Shown: one piece after another, positions 12,101 through 27,400 of the stretch
How positions within the stretch are numbered: the first letter of the stretch is position 1
Layout of the letters: every line of letters begins with the position of its first letter
Source of the DNA: Monomorium pharaonis
Lineage: Eukaryota; Arthropoda; Insecta; Hymenoptera; Formicidae
Direction: 5' to 3'
NCBI RefSeq assembly: GCF_013373865.1
Contig: NC_050476.1
Coordinates: 18,117,686-18,181,685 of the forward strand
Length of the DNA stretch: 64,000 nt
Made by a program: the position numbers and the translations under genes
The notes under the pieces: model-generated
What the model was told of the DNA's origin: nothing
Seen by the model: the letters and a program-made list of their open reading frames with translations, nothing else
Databases searched by the model: none

Positions 12101-15100
12101 AAAGGTAAAGGTATAAAGAATAAAAAGAAAGTAATAGAAAGTGCTGTCTCACAAAGAAAAATTTCTAAATTAATTAAGAAAAGTGAGAAACTAATGTGAA
12201 AGATTGATCTTTCATCTACTGACTCTTCTGACTCAACAGATGTATAGAGCAGCTCACTATCTTCTGCCAAGAAAAAGGTATTTAATAATGTAAAATAAAG
12301 TTATAGTTATTATAATTAATATTATATATAAATCATTATATTAATGTTATAATTATTAAAAATAAAAATTGTAGTTGTAAAAATAAATTCTTTTAAATAA
12401 AAACATTTATTTTCATGAAGGACGATATTCATCGTCGTCGAGCTATTACTTCCCTTAAAAACATATATCTTAATTTGAATAAAGAAAATTATATAATTAT
12501 ACATATAAAAATAAATATAATAGATCGACAAATCTTCATGGTAAGAAAATTCAATTCAATCAATTATTTTCTGAAATATCAATTCGCCAAAAGCAGACAA
12601 ACTCATTCAAGATAAAATTAAATCCAGAAACACTGATGAGGGAATTGTAAAAATTTTAGATAAGCAAAAAAATTAATTATATTGTATACACATATCATTT
12701 TTAATTTATTAAACAATAATATATTATATGTTAAATTTTATATTTATATAAATTTAGATAGTGACATTTCTGTTTCAGATAAAAGGCAGAAAAAAGAAAA
12801 ACAAAGCTATTCTAGTGATAGTTGTGACTCTGTTTATTCAAATGATAAATCTAACAATTGCAATGACTCAAATGGTAATGGAAAACAAAAAAAAGTTAAA
12901 GAAATTTAAAGATAAAAAAGAAAACGTTTATCTTTAAATGTCGATGCTAAAAAATAAGCAGTTATATGGGCAATATTTTGATGATGAGGTAATTATGATT
13001 TATCATCATTAATTTTAATTTTTTTCAAATAGTTTTTAATCCATACATATTATAAGAATAAATATTTTTTAGATGGTACATCTAAAGTATAACATTTATT
13101 GCCGCAAAAGAATTTTCGACAGTGCTTTAAGGCAGTGTAGCAAGGCAAGTGACGCCTTTATTTCGCCGCCTGATGGAGGGAGTTTTCAAAGTTGAGAAAC
13201 TTATTGACTGTACCATGACGGGTCAATCTTCTCGAGCTCAGGGGAAAAAAAACAAAACGAGCAATATTCTTGCTTAGATCTCACAGCAATAACGGCTATA
13301 CAAAGTAATTTATGAAAAACAAAATTATTACAATTCAATGTATATATAGTTATAATTTTTTATTTACTGTAATATGATAATCATTTTATTCTTTTTTTTT
13401 AATTTTCTGTGGAATACGGAAAATCAAAAAATTGGTTGATTCCGTCAGAATCTGTGATTAGGCGTACTATGACACAAAGGATTGATGAATTGAAGAATCA
13501 ATTCCTTGAAAAACAAAAGACTCGGAAATAAAAAAAGGGTTACTTGGAAATAATTAGCTCTTAAAACTTGTTATGTTTATCATTTAAAATAAATAATTTT
13601 TGTTTTTGATGAAATTTAATTATTTGAAGTGTTTCTAATACATTAATAATATGTTATATTATTAATATATTTAAAATTTTATATAGTTTATATAAAATGT
13701 CAAATTTGTAATTTTAATACTAATAAAAAATATTATATATACAAGTGTATCACAAAAATTAATACAATATCCAGAAAGTGTAAATAAAAAACAGATCTTT
13801 TTAGATCAAATTCGATCTCAGTTATCAGATATAATCATATCTGTATTTAGTTATATCTGTCCAGATCCAAATAGATCTAATTAGATATGACTAGATCCAA
13901 TTAGATGTAGACAAAATGCAGATATGATCATATCTAATGATTCTAATCTACTTTGATCTATTTTGATGTAAAGATTTTTTTCCGGGCACTTTACCTTCTC
14001 AGACATGGCCATTATGCTCCCCGGTTCGGCCTTGATGCTGGTCGCCTGACTGGCCGGTCGTTTGTGATCCAGAAACTTCTCATTGGACTGTTGGTTTTCG
14101 CGCGTCGTCACCGCCGGTGCTTGCTCGGGTATCAGAAAGGGTCGATACATCATAGCGCGCGGCGGAGGCGTGCCGATCACCGCTGGATAGATCATCCCGG
14201 CCATCGCCGTCGCGACATAGGATACTGGAGCAAACACTAAAATTTTTTTATAACTCTCCATAGAAGATTTGTTTCTTTATATCCGATCAAGACTAACAAG
14301 TGTTTGGCACGCAGTTTATATAAGTTAGAAATATTAGTAGTAATAATAATTTACAAGAAAATTATACTCAGCATTAAGATTTGCTGCAAATAAGCAATCT
14401 TATCTTTATCTTTATGTTTAAAACATTTATCAAACTATAAGCTATATTCAAATAATTAACTTATTATTGTTGTATATATTTAATATCACCGCCATGGATG
14501 TTCACATAATTAATAGTTTGGGGATTAAATTTAAAAATGTCCGAATTTTTGCAAAAATTTATGTACAAGAAATCTGTCGTAAATACAAATTTAATGATAT
14601 AATTAGCAAATTAAAAATGGTGGAATTAACAACCAAGAAAAATTAAATTGTTTTAAATTTAACTTCAAAAAATAAACTAAATAGAAATAGCTGAAAAAAA
14701 TTATATGCAAGGATTTTCACATACATATCGCACATACATAATATTAACCGACACAAAAAATTCGTTTTGAGAGCTGAAAATTTCTAATATACTTCTGAGC
14801 GCTTCTTCAGCACATATACATATAATTATAATGTGACAAAATACATGAAAATAGTTCCTTTTTGCAGCTTTAGTTGCAAATTTCTCAAAATCGTAACGTG
14901 ATAGAAAAATTTGAAAACAAAATTTATATTCAGTATTTAAATAACGATTAAAAAATGTACAGTCTCATTCTGATGTTCAAAAAAAAGGGGGAATGTTAAG
15001 TCGAACTGTGTAATCAACAACAAGAACTCGCGTTTACTTTTTTATTCAGATTTACTATCGAATACTTACTGTAAGGATTCTGTTGTGTCGCTTGCGTTGA

Positions 15101-18100
15101 TGATTGCGGTAGACTCAACTTCTCCTGCGACGATGACATTGTTGTCGCAGATTCATTGGATGACGGTACCGGCACATAGTAAACCGGTATCATTGACGGG
15201 AATAAGGAGAATCTAGATACGGCCTCCAAGTTGGTGCTAGAACATTTTTTAATACGTGATTTTTAAATACGTGATTTATAGGCTGAGAGAAAACATGATT
15301 GCATTTCAGTTATAGTTTATTGCAATTCCAAATCACTTTTGATGCCAATTATATTTACAATTGTTTTAACCATACAAATTGTAATTATTGGTTATTATTA
15401 ATATACAAATAAAAAAGTTTTAAAAGTAATTATATTTACAATAAATTAAAAATTTTCTTTAAACTCATAATAATAATTATAATGTACAAAGATAAGAGAT
15501 CAATAAATAAAATAAATATTATATTCTTTAATTAATTAATTTGCCTTAAAATTGTTTCTTTCTTTTAATTAATTTATAGCTATGTAAATAAATAATTACG
15601 AAACGTATTAATTTAGAAGTAAATAACTGTTAAAAAGTAAACAACTAAAATTCCGCGTCTACAGCTATTGGCTTTATTAAACACATGTAATAAAAAATAA
15701 AATTATTCGGAAAAGGTGCTGTGAGAGAGAGAAAGAACTCAGTATCAATAAATTTATACTCTTCAATTGCTCTACAATTTATTTGGTTCAAAAAAAATTA
15801 AAATGAACTGTCAAATTAATATCAATTTTCGATTTCAATGGCTTCCAATGTATGTATGTACAAATCATCGTTATATTCATTATAATTGTAATTGCATTTA
15901 TTACATTATATACTTATTTTAATTTTACTGTCCACATATATATTTTAAGATATATACTCCTTTAAAAAACTATTACTTATTATTACTAAAAACATAGAAT
16001 TATTATTAATATTATAATAATAATTATATAAATAAAGCTCCTAATCATATTTTATTGTAGAATATTATAGTTAAAATTTCTTTAACACACTTGACACACT
16101 TTTCTCTTAGTCTAAATTGTAATTTCCGTCATCCATCTTTCTCATTATTACATACAATTCTTAAGAGCTTTATGTAATATTCGATATACAACTAAAAACT
16201 CTAAAATTCAACGTCGCTATTCTTTAAAAAGGTGTTTATATATAATATTTCAAAGTTAATATATTCTAGTCTTCGTCATTAATATTTTAGTGCTCTTACT
16301 TGTGAGGCGAAACACAAGATTGAGTAGGTGCGGCGGAGGGTACAGTGACTGATAACGGTGGCCAAAGATTGATGTTTGCTTGTGGTTGTACCACAGTCGT
16401 CTGATCGAAACTCATGTTGGTAACGGTGGTTGTAAGATTCGCCGGACCTGCTGTGCTTGTCCTCGAGATTTTATCGTGCTTTGATACCTATTTCCATGAT
16501 TATTTTTTCATTTAAATAATTGACAGATTTTACTTATTTTCTTAACACTTAACATGCATACATTTTATGTACTTTTGCTTTTGCATTTATATATTTATTT
16601 GTAATATTTTTACACGCTCTTTAGCATTTAAACTAAAAAAATGTTTACAAGAAATATAAAATAAGTGAGATTAAAATCAACAACATAATTAACATATTTA
16701 AGCAAAGAAAAACATCATTTTTTGGTCGAGGCGGATCTTGGTGTCTATATAATAATATAATATTTATTTAAATTATTTTAAAAAAGGTTCAAAAGGTACC
16801 AGTTTTAAATAATTTTAGATATTTTTTTGTGTATTTATTTTCTGAGGTCTTCCGACGGTACTAGTACTTATCTCAAGTTTGTATCTCCAAATTGCATTCT
16901 CAAGATATGCACATTTTAAGATTTAATTAATTACTTTTTAAATTAAAAATAAAAACAAGTACATTTTTCCTCATTTTAACTTATTACGTCGGTGCATATT
17001 ATCTATAAAGAAAAGGTCACAAGTATAAAAAACAATGATAAATGTTGACTAGTATGAATTATTATATGAACTAGACAACGACAACGTATCTTAAATTAAA
17101 AATTTACATTTCTGAATACGTAAAGAAAAAAATGACGAAAATTTTCTTATATAAATCAAACCAGGCTTAAAATTGAAACTAGCTAGAACTCGAGCGGTTC
17201 AGCAGGTTATTGAGATCTAATCTCAAAAAAAAAAATGGATACTGTCGTGTCTCTTAAGGAGTAACGTCACCCCTGAGTGTATAATAAAATGGTTTATATT
17301 TGTTTTTTTTTAATAAAGCAATTCATTTGCCCATAAAAAATTCCCGAACTTGAGTATCATTTTAAGGCCTCAGGGGTGGCCTTAACCCTTTAGACTTAAA
17401 ATCCGCCTCTCTAAGACCAAAATTCTTTACTTAAAGATAAAACTGTCTAACCGTTGATATCATAATTGCAATAACATCATTCAACGCGATTCAAAATAAT
17501 GAAATTAATTTTCTGGGGAAAAAAATTAAAAAACACACCTTACAGTTATCACCCTCCCGGCTATGACTGCCGCTCCTCTTGACCCCGTGGCCCTGATTGG
17601 CACGGGCGCTCTGATCCGCACCACCGTTAACCTTTTCCGTCTTGATACGCGAATCCTTAAGCTTGTCGCTGTTCTTGATGCTGGAGCGCAGCTCCCGATG
17701 CTTCTGTATCATCAGCTTCTCCATGTCCTCGATGTGGCGATTCAACAGCGACTCCGTTAGCGTGGGCGGCTTGAAGCTCTCCGTCGCGGTGGTATTGCTG
17801 TTGCTGGCGGTGTTGGACACGTCGCCTCGGCTCGCCGAGCTCGTTTGATTGTTGGAACCGCTGCTCAGATTCTCCGCGCTACCGGTGCCGCTCGCCCCGC
17901 TGCCGTTCATCGGCGACATATACTTTCGTGCTGAAGATAGAAGTTTGTTTCCATAAAATACATTTTTAATTAAGAAAACTTCCTCCTGGGAAGAAAAAAG
18001 GGTTCAAATTTCTTAAAATTGACATGAAATAAATATAAAGGGAAGACAGGTGGTTTGCGTAGTTAAATTAAAGGCAAATGTTGCGAATTTATTTCAGCAA

Positions 18101-20741
18101 AGAGAATAAATAAACGCAGTTCTCCGCGTTTAGATGTTACTTAACTATTATATTTAAGGCTTCTAGCCCCCTCGCTGTAGCCATATTAAATTTGTCAGAA
18201 ACGAGAAATTACACGTTAAAAATTCAATTTGTGCGTCTATGCCATTTGCAAATAAAAATAAATTTAGATAAAATAACACATATGATAATTTTAATAAATT
18301 ACTTTTAAAATATGATAAATTCCTTTTTCCTTGATAGTCGTAAAATAAATATAGTACAAGGCCGATTTTTGCCTGTTATAAAGAAAAAAAAATTCTTTTA
18401 TAATATATGTATAATAGTTATTATAGTTGCTATAGTCATTATTTCGTATTTTGAAGATTTCACAAGTATGTCATAAGATAGCATCAGAATATAATAAGAA
18501 ATAATTACGATATAGCACAAAAATTGCGTTGTCAATGTATCATAGTTTGCCTGTAATGTCACAAATTTAGTACGTCTGTGGTGTAAAAAATTATTTTGTA
18601 ATAAAAAAAAACTCAATTAAAAGTATAGTTTTATGTCATTAAAGATAGACCTGAAAATTTCATACGTCTTTTACCACGACTTTGTGATTTTTAGGAAAAT
18701 GCTGCACTATTTTCTGATCTAATTTCCTCTAGGACATTTGCTCCTGAGAATTCACAATAGATCATAGAAAAATGTTGTTGCACAATGCTAAAAACACAAA
18801 TATATTCTCCAAATTTCTTAGAGTGAAAATACTGTTAATATAATTTTTCGAGTGATTTTTTACTCCATAAGAGTTCAAATTCACTCTAATAAATTGAATT
18901 TTTTATTCCAATAAGAGTTATTTTTTGAGTGATTTTCCACTCTAATAAAAGTTAAAAATTCACTCTATTGGAGTGAATTCTAACTCTTATTGAATGGAAA
19001 ATCACTGGAAAAATTTTAGTAGCAGTATTTTCACTCTAAGAAATTTAGAGAGTAAAATTTTCATTTTTGTATAAAAAAAACTGACGTTATTAATATCATT
19101 ACTATTTTATAATAACGTTTTTTTAATGTTTAGCCTATATAAGGTATATCCTAAGGAAAACTAGACTAGAAAATAACAAATTGCTTCCCTAAAAATTACA
19201 AAATCGCGACAAAACTCAATTTTTCAAGTCCACATATTATCTTACAATTATCAGATCTTGAGGATAAATTTTAAAAGAAAATTCTCTCCGTCTAATAGTA
19301 AATCAAAGAACTTTGTATCCATTTATTGCTTTTCTTAAAATAAATTCGCGAATTTCGCCTTCAATTAAGAAAAATGTCTTTTAAAAAGAATAAACTCTAC
19401 GTTATATAAAGTATATAAAATATATGACGAGTTTTTATTCATATAGATATATGCGTAAGAAAAAGAAAAGCGAAGAAAAGCGCTTACCGCCCTCGTCGTT
19501 GCTGGAATTGACGTTCTCTTCGTCGCTGCCGTACATAGTCGCGATCGGCGGTTTGCTCTTGAAGAAGCGCTCGATGTTCTCCTTATAGTTGAGCTGGTTG
19601 TAGCTCGGTAGCGTCTCCGTTGAGGACTTGCTGTCGTACTCGTGATGGGGCGAGATCTCACCGAGCATCACGCTGTCGTGCTCCTGCAACAAGGGATTGC
19701 GTGATCCCTTCACAAGTATATTGTAATGACTTAGAATGAGTTGCCACTGTAGATCAATACGCGACTTAACCGCCGCTACCGTGGTCAGTAGTAGTGGGGT
19801 TTTTTTTTTTTTTTTATGAGAGCGATGGGGGTGAGTGGCGCCAGCCAGCTAAGGCGGAGAGATCAGTTTCAGTTAGAGGATATGCGCTAAGAACTTGTGA
19901 AAGATCCGAGGGACCACCCCATTAAATCGCCTGCGACCCTCGCAAGTCTACACCCAGACATCCCAGTCCCGATCGTTCCTATCGATTAAAGCCGGGTAGA
20001 ATCGCGCGAGGGATTTAGTTTTTCCATATCGTAGAGAGACAGCGAGGGAGACAGTCGATTTTTGCATTCTTTCTTTTTGCGCGCCCCTAACGACGCCGAA
20101 ATTTGAAGTACGGAGCGAAATTACACCGCCTTCAATTCCTCGCATCATTTACTACCTCTTGCAACTTATATTATCCTCACCGTCACCTTTCTCGCTACTT
20201 TACCTTCTATTTGACCCTTGGAGAATACTGTTTTAAAAATGTATTAGTAATAACGAGAAAAACATAGAAACTAGGAGGAAGCGTGTCGTGCCCCGACGGC
20301 GAGAGGTTAGATATTAGATGGTTACCATCTTCCAGCTGGTTGCGAGGTAAACCGTCAGGCGACTACTGGTTATTATTGTATATATACACACATACAGGTA
20401 AGTATGATATAGTTATATAAACATTAGCATACCAGAGCGGAGAGTGTCGTAATGTATAATAAGTAACTAGCGTGACAGTGTTTCGGCGATACTAAAACGT
20501 AGCTAATAGTCACCGAAAAGCTCCTGAGTTCGTCCGCCGCGAGCAGTCCGTCATTGTCGACCACCGGCGCCTTCGTCTCCTGTAGCAGACTTTCCATGAA
20601 GGACGCTAGATCCTTACATCGCTTTGACACGTCGTGCTCGGTTATATCTGACGTTCGCTGGATGCTCTGCGCACATGTGTGATAGAAAAAAAAAAAGAGA
20701 GAACAAGTTGGGCGTGTGAGTCGGGCTTGTCTCCGTTTCGC

Positions 20742-20774
<33 letters not shown>

Positions 20775-23492
20775 CTCGTTTTGTTTTCTCTATAAGTTAC
20801 ATATTACATATAATACGGTAAACACCTCGCCTGCGTTTCTCACATACGTACATGAACGATTAACTACCCCTTTGCCGTGTTATTGGACTTTGCAGGGCGG
20901 TATTAGCGAGTCCTTTCGCTATTAAAGACAAATTTAATTTTAAAATCTTTAATTTCTCAAAATTTTCATACAGCACCGACTGTTGCGAAAAGCTTTCAAA
21001 ATGGTTTCATCCTTTCATATGCAACAATTCTGAAAGGATTCTGCAAATTGTCATATGAAATGTTGCAACAGAAACGTTCCTAAAATCTATCACATGCAGT
21101 AAATTTGAAAAACATACCCAAGCAGAACGAGAAGTTATCATGACATCAAAATAGCTCTAAAATTGTTGTTACAAGTCACTTTTTGATCAATCACGACTCA
21201 TTTTTATGTTATTTTAATATTGTTGCTGTTTCACTTGAGTACGATTTGTGATAATATCAGAACAACAGATTAATAAATTATACATAATTATTTTGTAGAA
21301 GTACGCAAATTATTCGAATTTGAATTTGAGTCGAACCGAATCAAATCTATAATAATTTAATTCGTTTTTTAATCTGAAAGATTCAAATTCGAATAGTTCG
21401 GGAATTTTTAATCAATTATATTTAAATATGTCATATACATTTCCACGACAAGACCAATTTTGTATCAGCGCGTACCAATTCTCGTGCTTAGTTGTTTGTC
21501 GATTTCCAAAATTTCTCTACCACTTTTATATTTTATAAACTATTCCAAAATTTGTGTACGCAATAGACAATTGTCTTTATAAATTTGTTTCAACATTTCA
21601 TAAGTTTGTAGAATTATATTATAATTTTGCAGAATTTAGAACAAAATTTCAGAAAAAAATTGCACCATATCTTCTTAATGAAGTGCACCAAAGTGCTGTT
21701 CCTTCAATAGTAATTTTTACAATATGTATTCAATGTGTACTTATTAGTATAAAACTCCCTGTATAATAATTCTTATTTTATATTTGTTATACTTATAAAG
21801 TTTTACTTTTTTTTGTATAATCATGTTCTAAAATTCTTACAATGAATTTTTTTGTCTATTAAAAAAAAACTACCACATCATTAAAAATATTTTATTACAT
21901 TTGAGTTAGCATGTAATGTATTATAAATCCGGAAAATTTCAAATTAAATTTATCTAAGTTTTATTCTTTCGAAACTTTGAATATTCAAAATTGTCAAAAG
22001 CAACGGCCCTTTTGTCTAAATACTTGATTCGCATATGTCTAGTATTTTGTATAATTGGATGATATGTAAGACGATAACCAAATATAACCATATTATTTAA
22101 TATTATTAGATAGTGTAATGTATTCATTAAATAATAAATATTTATAATAATGCTTTAATTTTATTTTCTTATTAGAAAATTTAATTAAAAAAAATTAATG
22201 ACTGTTATTCAAATAGAAATTCGAATTTTTATTTTACGTAGTAAGATGCAAATACAAGAACGTTATTTAAATAAAATAATATTGTTTTATATATATGGTA
22301 TTATGTATTTCTTTTATTTTAAACACATGTATGTTTAAAATATTAAAATTTATTATATTATATTATTTACGCTATTTACAGGATTACACATTAGCAATAT
22401 TTTAAAAAGATTTAATTTTTCAGTAACTTTTTATTAATTTTACAAGATTTTTGTAGTAATCTCGTAAATTTTCTACAAGGTTTCGAGTGCAAGATTTGTT
22501 AGCATTTTACTGTTTCAGAATTGTTTCAGAAATGTTGCAAAACCTATTTCGCAACTTTTATGAAATTCAAATGTCTCACTTTTTATTTGAAATACTTTTA
22601 AAATATCACTGAAAAGTTTCGGTGCTATATAAAGTTGCACGCCTAGTTTTTCAGAATGATAAATACAATTTTTTAAGGGTTGAGGAGGGGAAATGCTTGG
22701 AGTCTCAAGCAAATGAATCGCGAATCGTATACGAGGGGATAGTGTTGTGACGTGTGTAATCGCTTTTGTCGTACCTCATCGAGAAGCGCCCGTATCTCGT
22801 CCTGGATGATCTTGGCCTCTTTCAGCACTTCCTCGCTGATACTGGCCAGGTAACCGCAATCGGTATCGCGCGGCACCCGGAAGACGTCCGGATCCAATGG
22901 CCCCTTGAGCACACGATGCTGACCTACGACAAATTCTAGTTTTTTCGTCCAGGGATTGATAAAGGACGACCACTCGGTATCGAGAACGACGTAGCCCCCG
23001 TTCTGCACGGCGAACTTGTACGGCTTCGACCTGAATGGGGAGCCTTCGTGCTTGAGCATCTGTTCAACGACATTTAGTAAGAAATTACTGAGTAATTTTA
23101 CGGCTGCGTTACACATACGAGAAGTACCTCAACGCTCATTCATTCTCTCTCATTCTCTCTCATTCTCCCCCACGGTCCTTTTGCTCTCTCGCATGCTTCT
23201 CATCTTTCACGCAATCGGTACCCAAGCTTCTCTCTTTGTTTCTCTTTTCTTATGGTTAGTCTCATGCTCACGGTCTCATAGATGTCTTTGATGAAAGGTA
23301 GATCCTCAGGATGGTAGAAGTCAAACAGCGAACGGCCAATCATATCTTGCGGGAGATAGCCAAGGTATTTGACTATGTCGGGACTGACGTAAGATAGGTG
23401 GCACGTAACGGTGTGGCGAGTTGTGAATACCGAAGATATTATTGTTTCTTCTGGCGCTGCAGATAACGATAAAGTTTAGGTCATTCTCTTTC

Positions 23493-23566
<74 letters not shown>

Positions 23567-24401
23567 GTCACTATCCTAATGAATGAAATTCTTATCCCAA
23601 TGGTTAGGCTAACAAGCCGGAACGGAGGAGTTCGCATGTTGCTAATTAGTATTGATAACGTGGTTAAAACGAAATCCAACGAAACCGTTCAGAATTGTCT
23701 CCGTACCGGTCTGTTCTGGAAATAGGCTACCCAGATAGCATATATAGTGAATTCGTAAACTATCACTGAAGTATTCTTGGTAATTATGCAGAATCGGGGC
23801 GACCTCACCGATTTCAATGACCTAAATATATGTTGTCAGAATGATTATTCTGAACAATTTTCCCATTTTACGTAAAGTAAACGACGTCCACGCTTGTACA
23901 GTACCACATAGGTTTGGCTATTCGTTTCCAATGTTTTCACTTAACCAAATAGCGACATAAAATTGGTGGGTAGAGTTAGGAAAAATTACGGGGAGGGGGT
24001 GCAAGGAAAGGAGCAGTTTCTCTATACCACATAAGTTTTATGACTCGTTTGACACAATGACTTTATGATATAAGTGTATAACTCGGAAACTAAGGTCGAG
24101 CGGTAGTAACATGATGTATAGAGAAAAGTTGTTCAGAATAATCACCCTGACAACATATATCAAAGTCATTGAAATCTGTGAGATCGCCCCTATTCTGCAT
24201 AATTACCGTGTTCTTCTCTTTTAAACTCATATTCCTCAGGAAATCATAAATGAACGTAATAAATGAATGTTTGAACATGAGAAGTTACATCCATCATGTA
24301 TATAATCCCTGAAAACTTCATTTAAAATTACACCGATATAAACTGATATATTTTAGAAATCCATGAAAAATAACTTAGGAAGAAAGAAAGTATTTCAAAA
24401 T

Positions 24402-24470
<69 letters not shown>

Positions 24471-27400
24471 ATTTGAAATGAAATAATTGTATTAAAATAT
24501 TTAAATCAAGAAGAATTAATAAGATTATTCATCAATAAAATTATCACTGACGACAATAAGAATTATATTTAATGTCAATTATTAAATATTTAAATAAATT
24601 GCCTAAAAAGAATTACATAAAAACGTAAAAATTTTAAAAATCTATTTTTGTATAATTTTCTAATAATTAATATCGCTTAAATCTCAAATGAATTCTTTTC
24701 CTTTTTCCTAATATTATTTCCTGACATATATTACATTGTGATTACATACATGATAACAGAATGCATTAAATATTGCCAATGTAACTGCTACAATAATTGT
24801 ACGCAATAAAACACTGAGAAAATATCTTTCAAATTCTTAGGATTTGTAATTCAAATATCTACAAAGAGTTCATCACAATGAATTAAAAAATATTCCTGAT
24901 TTAATTGTTGGTAATTCATAAAAAATTCTTTAAAAATCTATTTTCATATTTTGCAGATACTCTTTATAATGATATCTCTGCAATTTCCCATTCATTCACA
25001 TGTGCTATCTAAGTAAGCAATGCCGCAACGAATTTTCGTTATAATAATCACAGGCAAACTTTGGAACTTTGTTTTGCAACACTTTCTCTTTATTAAACTA
25101 CTTTCATAAGACACAAGTTTCCTTCAAAACTTCAACATTTGTAGTGTGTAATAAAATAGAATAAATAAATGAAAATAAATTATTTTGATATATCAACAGT
25201 TAGTTGAACAGTTTCGTAAAGTGAATTAATCAAGCAAAAATCGTAATTAAAAATTAAGATTAAAGTTCCAAGTAATAATTATTCTTAAGGAACTTAAGGG
25301 GATATTCTCGCTTTTAAATTTAAATGGATATTCAGATTTTTAAAAAATATCCAAATTTATGAACAAAATACATGCAAAATCTTGTTACAAAATTTATTGC
25401 TTAATCGACCAAACGGACTATTTTCAGCATTCTCTTAAACGTGTAAAAATATTTTTCTGTACAATCAATTCAAAGAAAATTCAAACTTGTAATATCAATA
25501 ACTTCGTCACTTTAATATCTCCTTAAATCCCTTTGAATAACGCAATCTGCGAAATATTATCCCCAATAGCGAAGCTCGTGCAGAGAAATGTGCGTTATGA
25601 TCATTGCCAACATGGGCGTATCCAGAATTTTTTGTGGGAGGAAGGGGTTATCAATTTTGTTAACACATACGACAACAATTTTTTGGATTGCTCTTTTGAA
25701 AAATAATATTTAAATTTACGTTATATGAAAAACTTTACTTATAATTAAAAGCAAAATCGTATTCCATAATTAAAAATAAAAAATGAATAATAACTTTCGG
25801 AGGGAGGGGGTTGAACACCTCAACCCTGGATACGCCCATGATCGTTGCAATGGAAGCTTTTTCCATGCGTTGACAAAAAAGCGAGCGAATCACCGTCGTG
25901 TCGTGATTCTGACAAACGCACGCGTTGCCCGCGAGATACACCGAGCGTTCGTAACAGTGGTCTCCAAACTGAACGAAAAAAACGGGGGAGAAACCGATCG
26001 AACCAAAATGGCGAAAATAATGGCACAGCGACAAATACGGGGAAGATGCGAACGATACGTATATATGAAAAATATATATATGTATATATCGTCACGGGCC
26101 GCGCCGCGCCGTGCGGGAACGGCTTTGAAAAATTGGAAGTGAGTTACCTTCGTTTCAGACGTTTTCCATGGAAACCACCGACTCACTGTGAGTAACGTCG
26201 ACGAGATCGGACCAACGACAAGGCTCGATCGTCGCAGATTAAGTATTCTTGCATAACAGACACAACGAATGTATCTTAGAGAAGCAAAACAATGTAAACA
26301 GTTGGAAGATTAGAAAATCGAATTCTACTGCGTAATACATTCCCCTTTCTCCCATCCCCCGCGACTTTTTCACGTGTTTCACGGTACATGCTACAAGTCA
26401 CTTCGACGGAATTCGTGCTCGTTCACTTCGATTTAGACCTCGATTTAGGCGCTCGTCCATGCCGCGTGAGAACATAGCGTATTGTTATACTTGCAAGCTG
26501 ATAATTTAGTTTTAGTAGAAGGAGTTTGCAAGGAAAACGTTGCGGGAAATTTTTCTCGAGCTAACGGTGCGATCCACAAAGTCTTTCTCGGATCACCGCC
26601 AATCTCGCCGCGCGAGGATCTGCCCTGGTGAATTGTCGCGCTAAATCGCGCCGATTCGCCGCTTTGTTTTTGCGACAATCAAAGCCAACTGTTCGTAATT
26701 TATCGAGTCCTCTCGCCAGTCGGACCTCGTCGAAGACCTTGGACCATACTACCTTTGTATGCGGAATGGACGGGTTGAGCAGTAACTACGAGGAACATAG
26801 CTCGGTTGTTGAGCTGTTGCTCGGCCGTCCGATCCCGGAAGTCCCGGAACGACAGGGTCAGGTGGAATGGCAGGTACAGGTTCGACCTGGCGTCCGTGCG
26901 ATACCTATTCGACACGTTGCACTTAGTATACTTCCTCAGACCGCAGAACAGGCTCGCCCTTTTACCGTTGACATCTAAAAAGAAGAGAGATCTTGTCCTG
27001 CCTGATGCTAATCAGAGCTCGAACAACCATGGAAGAATTTGTAAATAAATTCCCGAAAATAAAAAATGTAGACGTTTATTTAGTGCACTCAAAAAAAATG
27101 TACGTGTGGTAGTATCGTAAAAAAAAAGTGTAATCTACGAAAAGAACGATTTCACGAAAGTATATAAAAATTTTCTCAGTTACAGTTCAGAAAACATTTA
27201 TGTTGAACCATTAAAAATAATTATATCAAACGCGCAAGTTAATTACTAAAATATCAAAACTTTTGGCAGCATTATTGTTATGCTTGAGCGTCCTGTGTAA
27301 TTATTTTAATAGTCGAGCAATTATTTTCAAATGTACAGAAAGTTTTGAAATTTTTATACATTTTAATACAAACGTTATTTTCCTTGCAATAATAATAATG

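Larger units (their letters stand above)
23457..26752 (-). other. per: per intron 6, rich in repeats
   Basis: Holds two CT microsatellites, a long-TIR element, a GGGCGTATCCAG MITE and a higher-GC tail (about 25840-26750) next to exon 6. No independent gene is supported; frames in the GC-rich tail overlap on both strands without a recognisable protein. Confidence 0.6.

Noticed and set aside
12322..12531. Minus-strand small frame inside intron 14
   Set aside because: Low-complexity Ile/Tyr/Asn translation of AT-rich DNA.
23476..23679. Open frame with long Arg-Glu repeats
   Set aside because: It is a translation of the CT/GA microsatellite, not a gene.
25783..26195. Several 90-119 codon frames on both strands
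   Set aside because: They overlap each other and the end of a MITE; no domain or conserved motif.
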